A stretch of DNA of 64,000 nt from an uncultured Bacteroidales bacterium (lineage in GTDB: Bacteria > Bacteroidota > Bacteroidia > Bacteroidales > FEN-979): NCBI GenBank assembly GCA_903945175.1, contig CAJAUM010000025.1, forward strand, positions 1 through 64,000, read 5' to 3'. The notes beneath the pieces were generated by a model. That model did no database searches. It saw nothing but the letters and a program-made list of their open reading frames with translations, and had not been told where the DNA came from. Numbering within the stretch: position 1 is the stretch's first letter; every line of letters starts with the position of its first letter. The translations under genes were made by a program, and so were the position numbers. Positions 55,651-63,274 of the stretch are shown here, one piece after another.

Positions 55651-56788
55651 CGAACTGTTAAAGAAGATCGCAAATCTTTCTCCCTTACAGAAAGATATCC
55701 TTTTAAAACGCCTTGGTTATGCTTCAGCGAAGGGGGCCGAAAATCACGACAACCAGGTAAAGGAGGAGCTACACCTGCCGGATTGTTTTTCCTGCGATCC
55801 CGGTAATCCCGGTACATTGAATATCAGCTTCAGAGAAGCTGCAGTTGCTGACCCTCCCGAAGGTTATGTGCAGGTGAAGGCGCGGGCAGCCGGTATGAAT
55901 TATCGTGACCTGATGATTGCCATGGGACAATATCCGGAAGCTCCTGGAGTGCCATCGAATATGGGATCGGATTATGCGGGCATCGTGACGCGGGTTGGGG
56001 CAGGGGTTGAGGGTATAAGGGAAGGCGATGAAGTCATTGCCCTTTCGGCTGGTACGTTTATCGGAGGCCAGGTGCAGCCCCAGAGCCATTTTATTAATAT
56101 TTTCAACGTTTCACACCTGCAGGTCGTGCCAAAACCTGCGTTGCTCAGTTTTGAAGATGCGGCTGCAGTTCCTACTGTTTTCCTTACGGCTTTCACCGGA
56201 CTGGTAAGGCTGGCAGGCCTTACTGAAGGCGAATCGGTATTGATCCATACAGCCACAGGTGGCGTAGGCCTGGCAGCACTTGAGATAGCCCGCTGGAAAA
56301 AGGCTGAAATATATGCAACGGCAGGATCGCCGGAGAAAAGAGAATTCCTTGTTAAACGAGGAATCGTTCATCCCATGGATTCCAGATCCGTTGCCTTTGG
56401 CGAGGAGATCATGGAACTCAGCAGGGGCAGGGGTGTCGATGTGGTATTGAATACTCTTTCGGGAGATGCCATGATGAAAGGAATGGAGGTTCTTGCGCCG
56501 TTCGGCCGTTTTATTCAGCTCGATAAAAAGGACATTGCAAGGAATTCACTTCTGCCGATGAACCTGTTCAGAAAAGGGATCACTTTTTCGGTTCTCGACA
56601 TTTCTTTGTACCTGATACAGCCGCGCAAGCTGAAAGAACAACTCATGGAAATCGCCGCGCTTTTCAACAGTGGTGTTTTTAAACCGATTCCTTGTGTGAC
56701 ATTCCCTGTTCAAGAGCTTAAAGAAGCGCTTACAGCCATGTCGCGTTCGAAACATATCGGAAAACTTGTGCTCACCTATTCATCGTAG
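55640..56788 (+). CDS. Free-standing enoyl reductase (MDR family), probable trans-acting PKS ER
   Basis: A medium-chain dehydrogenase/reductase of 382 residues resembling PKS enoyl reductase domains and quinone oxidoreductases. NADPH site: TATGGVGLAALEIAR; also AAGMNYRDLMIAMGQYP and GSDYAGIVTRVGAGVEG, and the ER-typical LNTLSGDAMMKGMEVLAPFGRFIQLDKKD. No zinc ligands are evident. The first 30 residues (NDELLKKIANLSPLQKDILLKRLG) are a helix like the linkers at the front of NRPS/PKS proteins and could dock on the synthase. It overlaps the PKS gene by 11 bp. Together with KR and DH it would give full reduction of the added C2 unit. Confidence 0.85.
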   Translation: MNNDELLKKIANLSPLQKDILLKRLGYASAKGAENHDNQVKEELHLPDCFSCDPGNPGTLNISFREAAVADPPEGYVQVKARAAGMNYRDLMIAMGQYPEAPGVPSNMGSDYAGIVTRVGAGVEGIREGDEVIALSAGTFIGGQVQPQSHFINIFNVSHLQVVPKPALLSFEDAAAVPTVFLTAFTGLVRLAGLTEGESVLIHTATGGVGLAALEIARWKKAEIYATAGSPEKREFLVKRGIVHPMDSRSVAFGEEIMELSRGRGVDVVLNTLSGDAMMKGMEVLAPFGRFIQLDKKDIARNSLLPMNLFRKGITFSVLDISLYLIQPRKLKEQLMEIAALFNSGVFKPIPCVTFPVQELKEALTAMSRSKHIGKLVLTYSS

Positions 56789-56850
56789 TTGCAGGCGAAA
56801 ATTTAGAGTGAAATTCATCGAATAAACAACAGCCGGGATTTCATCCGGGA

Positions 56851-59800
56851 ATGATAAAAAGCATGGCCAGGGAAGAAAAATCATTGAGTGAGCGCTTGTC
56901 AGGATTAACCCCCGATCAACTGAAAGCCTTGCTCAGGAAGGGAAGAGACGAATCGTCTGCCAGACCCGGAAAACCTCCTAAAATGGAAAAAAATCCGGCT
57001 GGGATCTATCCTCTGTCAAAGGCACAGGAAAGGATGTGGTTCCTTGACAGGCTCACTGAAGGAGAGGCTATTTACAACAATCCCGTGGCCTTGAGGATTT
57101 TGGCGCTATTCCCGCTCAATATTGATATCCTGATTCAAAGTCTGGATAATTTGATTGAACGGCATGAAATTCTTCGAACCACCTTTCATCTCGAGAACGG
57201 TATCCCGGTCCAAAGGATTCACGCCACAGGCAAGCCCGAGATCATATACGAGGATCTCCGTGATCTGCAGGCAAAAGAAAGGGAGACATGGGCTATGAAG
57301 GTTGCCCTGGAACACGGGAAAACCGCCATTCCTCTTAACGAGCTGCCCCTGCTGAGATTCAAGGTGCTTCATCTGCGCGACCTGGAGTATTTGCTTTTGA
57401 TTAACCCCCACCACATCATTTCCGATGGATGGTCGAATGCCCTTTTCGCCAAGGAACTCTCCATGACCTATGCTGCCCTTGAAGGCCATGAGAATCCATC
57501 ATTTCCAGTTCCTGAATTCCAGTATATTGATTATGTGCAATGGGAGAAAGACTGGATCCAAACGCATGTTTACAGGGAACAGCTTGCATTCTGGAAGACC
57601 CAGCTTGCCGACCTGCCCGAATCGCTGCATCTCCCTCTTGATTTTCAACGGCCTGCGGTCATGTCGCACAGGGGGGGTAAAGAGGTGGATGCCCTGGATG
57701 CTGCAGAAACGGATAAACTCAGACAATTCTGCCAGCGGGAGAACCTTACCCTGTTTCATTTATTATTCGGAGCATTCTCATTGCTGATGTCAAAATATAG
57801 TGGCCAGAAAGATATTATGATAGGCATCCCAGTTGCAAGGCGCAACCAGACCTGGTTCCAGCAAACCATGGGTCTTTTTATCAATACCTTGCCTATGAGG
57901 ATAAAAGCAGAGGAGAAGCTGACTGCTTCAGAATTCCTGAAGTGGATAAAATCCTATTGCCAGGAGGCCTTCATACGTCAGGAACTGCCATTTGAAAAAC
58001 TTATCGAGGAGGTGAACCCCGACCGGAACCTGAGTACAAACCCTGTATTCCAGGTGCATTTCGTACACCAGAATATTCCCTCATTGTATAGTGTCAAAGG
58101 TTTGACCGTAAAGCCTGAAAGTATTGATTATTCTTATGCCAAATTTGACCTGAATTTTTGGGTGGAGGAGGCAAATCAGGAACTGATCCTATCGGCAACC
58201 TATCCGCTTGACATTTTCCTTCCTCCTACCATTCAGAAAATCCTGATCAATTACAAGATCCTTTTGAAATCCATTATAAGCCAACCGGAAGAAGAATGTG
58301 GACGTCTGGCATTTTTTCCTGGTGCAGAACGATCTGTTTGCGTCGGTTTCACCACAGGAGATCAGGAGCCAGGCACTGCCCAACCCTCCACATGGCTTGG
58401 TGAATTCAAGGCTCAGGTAAAGGCTACACCCGATTTCATTGCCCTGCGCGACCTGAATCGTCGTATGACATACCGGGAACTGGATATGGACTCCGATCGT
58501 TTGGCCTCTGTTTTATTCGAAAAAGGGGTCAGAAAGGGAGATCTGGTCGGATTGTTCCTGCCGAGAGATAATTCCCTGGTAATTTCCATGCTGGGAATAT
58601 TTAAAACGGGGGCTGCATATGTTCCCCTGGATATGGGTATTCCGGAAGCCCGAATGAATTTCATAGCGAAGGATGCCGGGTTAAAAGTGATCATCAGCAC
58701 GAAGGAGTTATCTGTTGCAGTTTCCGGGAGTGGAATCCCTGTTTTGTTTTTCACGGAGGTGATGTCGGGCCCTATGCTGCCTGAATGGTCGATTCCCGCT
58801 CCCGATGACCTTGCTTACGTGATCTATACTTCGGGTACATCAGGCACTCCCAAGGGCGTGTGCATCGGATTCGACCAGTTGCTGAATTGTTCAAAAACGG
58901 TCTGGAATCGTATGAAACTGCAGGCTGGAGAATCGTTTGCAACCATTTCATCCATCGCAGCCGACCTCGGGAATACGATGATCTTTCCACCCCTGATTCA
59001 TGGAGGAGAGGTGGTTATTGTACCTGAAAAATTCACCACCGATGCCTCTCTTTTGGCAGATTGGTTTGGAAGCCAGCCGGTCGATTGTCTGAAAATTGTC
59101 CCATCGCATCTGATGAGCCTGCTCCATTCATCCCGGGCTGGAAAACTGCTCCCTCAGAAATTGCTTGTGCTTGCAGGAGAAGGTTGCTCCGCCGGGATTG
59201 TAGAACAGGTAAGGGATATTTCCCCCAACCTGAGGATTATTAACAGTTATGGCCCTACAGAAGCCACGATAAGTTCATTGACCTGGGAGATTCCCTTTAA
59301 CCAGACACCGCAATATTCCTCTTATCCTGTCGGATTTCCCCTTGACAATACGGCGGTATATATTGTGGGACCTGATCTGCAGCTTCTCCCGAAAAATATT
59401 CCAGGGGAAATCATTTTAAGCGGAAGGAATATTGCAAAGGGCTACCTGAACCAGGATGCCTTGACCTGTGATAAATTTGCAGATGATCCATTCAGACCAG
59501 GGGAGAGGATTTATTTTACCGGTGATCTTGGCCGAATGAACGGAGACGGAGTTGTTATTTTTCATGGGCGCAAGGATTTTCAGGTAAAAATCAGGGGCTA
59601 CCGGGTTGAAACTATGGAAATTGAGGCCGCTCTAAAAAATTTTCCATCCATCGAACAGGCAGTGGTGATTGTTCCCGATCATTCCGGAATAATCAATTCA
59701 TTAAAGGTCGCTGTGATCATCAGGCAAGGTTTTGTTTATGATGAGCCGGCGCTCAGGGTGTGGCTTTCGCACCAGCTCCCTGTGTACATGATCCCTTCGG

Positions 59801-60990
59801 AGATTCATGTAATGGATTTTTTTCCCCTCACCTCCAATGGCAAGCTGGCCATCAAGGAGTTAATCCGGATAGTTGATCAGCCCGGGAATCAGATTAAGGC
59901 ACACAATCCGCCCCGGGATATGACAGAACTTCAGATGGTCAATATTTTCCAGGATGTATTAAAGAGGGAAGATGTTGGTATTGAAGATGGGTTTTTTGAT
60001 CTGGGAGGACATTCACTTCTGGCCATACAGTTATTTGCCGCGATCGAGCGTGTATTTCATGTTCATCTGCCGCTCGCCACTTTATTTGAACGGGGAAACG
60101 TGATGAATCTTGCCGAAATAGTGCGTAAATCCGGCATGATTCTGAAACAGACCTCATTGGTTCTCATCAGGCAGGGGAAAGGGAAAAAACAATTGTTTCT
60201 TGTGCATCCGGCCGGGGGAAATGTTCTTTGTTATTATGAGCTGGCAAAGGAATTGGGAAATGAATATACTGTTTACGGGATACAGGCGATGGGGCTTTAT
60301 GGCAAAAATGTGGATACGGTAAACGACATGGCAGGTTTGTACCTGAGTGAAATCAAGCTACCCGATTGTAAGGATGATGTGATTTTTGCAGGATGGTCGA
60401 TGGGTGCGCTTATTGCTTTTGAGATGGCCAGGCAGGTAGGGGAAATGTATGGAACAAATCCACGGTTAATGATCATCGACCAGCTGGCTCCCGATAAAGA
60501 ACATGATTTGGGTGAGAATAAAATCATCGATCCTGTTGAGCGGATGATCTCCTTTGCCGGCAAAGTGGAGCATCTTGTCGGACGCCCCCTCGGGATCACC
60601 GTTGCCAACCTGACAGGGAAAACTACGGAAGAACAATCCGAAATTTTTCTGACTGAATTTAAATCGGTTAACCTTGTTCCTCCTGATATGAAAATCAGCG
60701 ATTTCCACGGATATTTGGAATTGATGATCCATCACAATGAAATCACCTCGGCTTGCCCCCCTGGCTCCTTTGCTGGCAAAACACTCCTGATACGGGCTGA
60801 GGATGCTTTGACACCGATTGAAAAACAGATCGAAAATCCGATTCGAAGTGCCGATCTGGGTTGGATACGCTGGATTGGAATGGATCTTGCGATTGCAAAT
60901 ATTCCGGGCAATCATGTTTCCATTATTGCTCAACCCTTTGTTAAACAGATTGCGCTTGCCTTAATGAAATGGGTGAATTCCGCTTTATAA
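56851..60990 (+). CDS. Non-ribosomal peptide synthetase, C-A-T-TE (terminal module)
   Basis: Last assembly-line protein, 1379 residues. After a linker of about 50 residues (SLSERLSGLTPDQLKALL), the C domain has HHIISDGWS (His187/188). A: YTSGTSGTPKG with Thr660, NSYGPTEAT, and A10 NGKLAIK. A4 is unusual: SIAADLGNT where FDxS is expected, so the Asp is displaced by one position; by-eye residues A-D-N-K-V-A-S-I-S-K. T: DLGGHSL with Ser1055. TE: GWSMGA (Ser1183), DQLAPD, and GNHVSII (His1355), a full thioesterase triad for release or cyclisation. The order fits a final amino-acid addition and off-loading. Gap to the previous gene is 62 bp. Confidence 0.92.
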   Translation: MIKSMAREEKSLSERLSGLTPDQLKALLRKGRDESSARPGKPPKMEKNPAGIYPLSKAQERMWFLDRLTEGEAIYNNPVALRILALFPLNIDILIQSLDNLIERHEILRTTFHLENGIPVQRIHATGKPEIIYEDLRDLQAKERETWAMKVALEHGKTAIPLNELPLLRFKVLHLRDLEYLLLINPHHIISDGWSNALFAKELSMTYAALEGHENPSFPVPEFQYIDYVQWEKDWIQTHVYREQLAFWKTQLADLPESLHLPLDFQRPAVMSHRGGKEVDALDAAETDKLRQFCQRENLTLFHLLFGAFSLLMSKYSGQKDIMIGIPVARRNQTWFQQTMGLFINTLPMRIKAEEKLTASEFLKWIKSYCQEAFIRQELPFEKLIEEVNPDRNLSTNPVFQVHFVHQNIPSLYSVKGLTVKPESIDYSYAKFDLNFWVEEANQELILSATYPLDIFLPPTIQKILINYKILLKSIISQPEEECGRLAFFPGAERSVCVGFTTGDQEPGTAQPSTWLGEFKAQVKATPDFIALRDLNRRMTYRELDMDSDRLASVLFEKGVRKGDLVGLFLPRDNSLVISMLGIFKTGAAYVPLDMGIPEARMNFIAKDAGLKVIISTKELSVAVSGSGIPVLFFTEVMSGPMLPEWSIPAPDDLAYVIYTSGTSGTPKGVCIGFDQLLNCSKTVWNRMKLQAGESFATISSIAADLGNTMIFPPLIHGGEVVIVPEKFTTDASLLADWFGSQPVDCLKIVPSHLMSLLHSSRAGKLLPQKLLVLAGEGCSAGIVEQVRDISPNLRIINSYGPTEATISSLTWEIPFNQTPQYSSYPVGFPLDNTAVYIVGPDLQLLPKNIPGEIILSGRNIAKGYLNQDALTCDKFADDPFRPGERIYFTGDLGRMNGDGVVIFHGRKDFQVKIRGYRVETMEIEAALKNFPSIEQAVVIVPDHSGIINSLKVAVIIRQGFVYDEPALRVWLSHQLPVYMIPSEIHVMDFFPLTSNGKLAIKELIRIVDQPGNQIKAHNPPRDMTELQMVNIFQDVLKREDVGIEDGFFDLGGHSLLAIQLFAAIERVFHVHLPLATLFERGNVMNLAEIVRKSGMILKQTSLVLIRQGKGKKQLFLVHPAGGNVLCYYELAKELGNEYTVYGIQAMGLYGKNVDTVNDMAGLYLSEIKLPDCKDDVIFAGWSMGALIAFEMARQVGEMYGTNPRLMIIDQLAPDKEHDLGENKIIDPVERMISFAGKVEHLVGRPLGITVANLTGKTTEEQSEIFLTEFKSVNLVPPDMKISDFHGYLELMIHHNEITSACPPGSFAGKTLLIRAEDALTPIEKQIENPIRSADLGWIRWIGMDLAIANIPGNHVSIIAQPFVKQIALALMKWVNSAL

Positions 60991-61016
60991 AAGGAGATCG
61001 CACCAATGAAGATCGC

Positions 61017-61766
61017 ATGAAGAATACAAAAGAATTTTTTCAATCAACGATCCACTTTTCTTTAGGAAATGAAGAATTGGCAGCTGGCCTCACGCTTTTC
61101 ACCTCACTCAGCAACGAAGGGCTTAACAATAAAACCCTGGAATTACTTCATCCTGAAGAGATAAAAATCGGTGGCGGTTATGCCTCAGAGGTGCGCCGAA
61201 GATCATTTTTTAACGGAAGAATAGTTGGGAAAATGGCCATGAATCAGGTATTCCCTGGCATTCCGCCAGCAGCCTGCCGGATCATAACCGGGTCCATCGG
61301 GAGACCGGTAATAGAGGCCCTCCCACAACCATATGGCATCTCCATTTCCCATAATGAATTGTGGAATGCTGGTGTATGTTTCCCCCTTTCCGTTCCAATG
61401 GGCATAGATGTAGAAACCATCACAGAGAAAAACCGGGCGATCATAGCCTCCATACTTAGCGATCATGAAAAGGATCTTTGCAGCAGCGAAGGAGATACCC
61501 TTGAAATTATTCACCTCCTCTGGACCGCGAAGGAGGCAGCAGCAAAGGCCATCGGCCTTGGATTTCTCGTGCCGACAGCGTGGTATGAGATTGAATTTAT
61601 TGAAACCCTGAGAACCGAACCTCAACGCATACACCAGTGCCGCTTTAAAAACCTGTCGGTGTTCACGGCGCTTACGGTTGAAATTCCGGGAGCAATGCTT
61701 TCCATCGCATTCCCGTCAGAAAATAATTTTAGCCAGACAATGATCTCGTTACTGCAATTAACTTAA
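61017..61766 (+). CDS. Sfp-type 4'-phosphopantetheinyl transferase
   Basis: Activates the carrier domains by adding the phosphopantetheine arm from CoA. Family motifs: MGIDVETI (the Mg-binding GIDxE) and LLWTAKEAAAKAIGLG (WxxKEAxxK); SISHNE precedes them. The protein has about 249 residues, the broad-range Sfp class rather than AcpS. ATG 61017 follows an AAAAGGAG at 60989-60996; ATG 60969 would overlap the thioesterase gene. As the last gene in the run, it supplies activation for the two NRPSs and the PKS. Confidence 0.88.
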   Translation: MKNTKEFFQSTIHFSLGNEELAAGLTLFTSLSNEGLNNKTLELLHPEEIKIGGGYASEVRRRSFFNGRIVGKMAMNQVFPGIPPAACRIITGSIGRPVIEALPQPYGISISHNELWNAGVCFPLSVPMGIDVETITEKNRAIIASILSDHEKDLCSSEGDTLEIIHLLWTAKEAAAKAIGLGFLVPTAWYEIEFIETLRTEPQRIHQCRFKNLSVFTALTVEIPGAMLSIAFPSENNFSQTMISLLQLT

Positions 61767-61838
61767 AATGTGGAGGAGATTGTCATCCTGATACGATTTT
61801 GTATATTTATGAGTATGCAATTTGTACTTCATAACGGA

Positions 61839-62378
61839 CTAAACGTTGATCAGTTGAAACGTCCACTCCTCCTTCCACAGAGATCCTTCATTGATCCAAT
61901 CACGTTTTACGGCACACCTGACGAAGCCAAGTTTTTCGAATAAATGCAGGCTCGATGCATTGTCAGGTGAAATGTTGCAGTAGAGCTGGTGAAGCCTGAG
62001 TGTTTCGAATGCATACCTGATCATAATCTCCAGGGCTTCCCCGGCATATCCCTTCCCTCGGCTCTTCTCGCGGATCATAATCCCTACGCCTGCGCGGAAA
62101 TGAAATGGATCAAAATCGAACAGGTCAACCGTTCCAACAGATGTTTCATCCCCGTTCGGTTCAAGCAGATCCACCATCAGCCGCAATTGCCTAGTAGCAA
62201 ATATATCGTTTTGTGAATTCAGCACATACTCCTCCATTTGAAACTTCGAGAACGGGGTCAGGGTATTGCTTACTTTCCATATGGATGTGTCATTCTCCCA
62301 TGCATACAACGTTTCAATATCCTGGGGCTCTAACGCACGCAGATGAAGATTTGGACCGGAGAGAATGTTGTTTGTCAT
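61839..62378 (-). CDS. GNAT-family N-acetyltransferase (RimJ/RimL or SpeG type)
   Basis: An acetyl-CoA-dependent acetyltransferase of 179 residues. LHLRALEPQDIETLYAWENDTSIWKVS is the usual RimL-type opening, and REKSRGKGYAGEALEIMIRYAF is the acetyl-CoA pyrophosphate loop (RGKGYA), followed by NASSLHLFEKLGFV. The substrate may be a polyamine, an antibiotic or a protein N terminus; sequence alone does not say. It faces the biosynthetic locus tail to tail with a 72-bp gap and is probably not part of it. Confidence 0.88.
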   Translation of the reverse strand: MTNNILSGPNLHLRALEPQDIETLYAWENDTSIWKVSNTLTPFSKFQMEEYVLNSQNDIFATRQLRLMVDLLEPNGDETSVGTVDLFDFDPFHFRAGVGIMIREKSRGKGYAGEALEIMIRYAFETLRLHQLYCNISPDNASSLHLFEKLGFVRCAVKRDWINEGSLWKEEWTFQLINV

Positions 62379-62390
62379 TGTTTAATAAAA

Positions 62391-62422
62391 GTAACAAGGT
62401 AATAAGGTAACAGGGTAATATG
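62391..62422. repeat. Octamer tandem repeat (GTAAYARG, 4 units)
   Basis: gtaacaag, gtaataag, gtaacagg, gtaatatg. It fills most of the 51-bp gap between the GNAT start and the dapF stop. It is the third short tandem array of this style in the window, here with an eight-base unit. Confidence 0.8.
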
Positions 62423-62429
62423 GTTGTAT

Positions 62430-63215
62430 TTAAACTTCAATTTCTCCTTTGAATACAAAGGTCGCCGGTCCCTCGAGCCAGATTTCAGAAAAAAGCGTTC
62501 CTGTTTGAATGAAACTGACCTTTAAATTTCCCCCGGGTGTTTCGATGTGATAAAAGCCCTGATTGAGACGATTGACCGATGCCGCTGCAATGGCCGATGC
62601 AGTAACGCCCGTGCCACATGAAAGTGTTTCATCCTCCACACCCCGCTCGTATGACCTGACGAACAGCCCTTCGGCCAACTGCTCAACAAAATCGACATTG
62701 GTGCCGCCCGGGGCAAACCGTTCATCATAGCGCAATCTTCGTCCTTCAGTGAAAACATCGATGTGCGAAACGTCCGCCGCAAACGTTACAAAATGGGGTG
62801 ACCCGGTATCAATGAACATCCCATCGTTATATACCTTATCGATAAAGGTGTCCTTCATTTTGATGCGGTAGGTGTAATCCTCGCCGATCGCGGATATTTC
62901 AGCGTTGTGGCCCCCATCCACGGCCCAAAAGTGCGCCCTGTTTCCGACCAGCCCCAGCGATTTGGCGAAGGCCGTCATGCATCGTCCGCCATTGCCGCAC
63001 AGGGTACTCTCATTTCCATCGGAATTGTAATAGTTCATGGCAAAATCGTATCCGCTCCTTGTAGAGAGCAGCATCAAACCATCGGCACCAATCCCAACGT
63101 GGCGGTCGCAAAGTGAGGATACCTCCTCCTTGCCGGGGAGCCAGTGAATCAACCGGTTATCAATGATGATGAAATCATTGCCTGTGCCATGGTATTTTGT
63201 AAAGGTGAGTTTCAT
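62430..63215 (-). CDS. dapF: Diaminopimelate epimerase
   Basis: Converts LL- to meso-diaminopimelate for lysine and peptidoglycan synthesis in the cytosol. It has 261 residues. Both catalytic cysteines are visible: NESTLCGNGGRC in the N-terminal domain and ETLSCGTGVTASAIA in the C-terminal one. The opening KYHGTGNDFIIID and VGIGADGLMLL also match. It ends with LEGPATFVFKGEI, the normal C terminus. A TAGCTTTG promoter element lies 16 bases upstream. It is a housekeeping gene and marks the right border of the biosynthetic locus. Confidence 0.95.
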   Translation of the reverse strand: MKLTFTKYHGTGNDFIIIDNRLIHWLPGKEEVSSLCDRHVGIGADGLMLLSTRSGYDFAMNYYNSDGNESTLCGNGGRCMTAFAKSLGLVGNRAHFWAVDGGHNAEISAIGEDYTYRIKMKDTFIDKVYNDGMFIDTGSPHFVTFAADVSHIDVFTEGRRLRYDERFAPGGTNVDFVEQLAEGLFVRSYERGVEDETLSCGTGVTASAIAAASVNRLNQGFYHIETPGGNLKVSFIQTGTLFSEIWLEGPATFVFKGEIEV

Positions 63216-63231
63216 AGGGTTCTTGCGGTTA

Positions 63232-63239
63232 CAAAGCTA
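63232..63239 (-). promoter_or_regulatory. -7 promoter element (TAGCTTTG) for dapF
   Basis: Exact TAnnTTTG on the minus strand, 16 bases ahead of the dapF ATG at 63215. It lies 20 bp from the plus-strand element at 63260, so the two promoters share their upstream DNA. Confidence 0.6.
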
Positions 63240-63259
63240 ATGAAAAGCAATTAATTTAT

Positions 63260-63267
63260 TACTTTTG
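63260..63267 (+). promoter_or_regulatory. -7 promoter element (TACTTTTG) for the Omp85-type gene
   Basis: Exact TAnnTTTG ending seven bases before the ATG at 63275, implying a very short leader. Confidence 0.5.
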
Positions 63268-63274
63268 ATGCCTG

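Noticed and set aside
62430-63215. dapF as part of the biosynthetic locus (supplying diaminopimelate)
   Set aside because: It is on the opposite strand with its own promoter, separated by the GNAT gene, and is an essential housekeeping gene; nothing ties it to the product.
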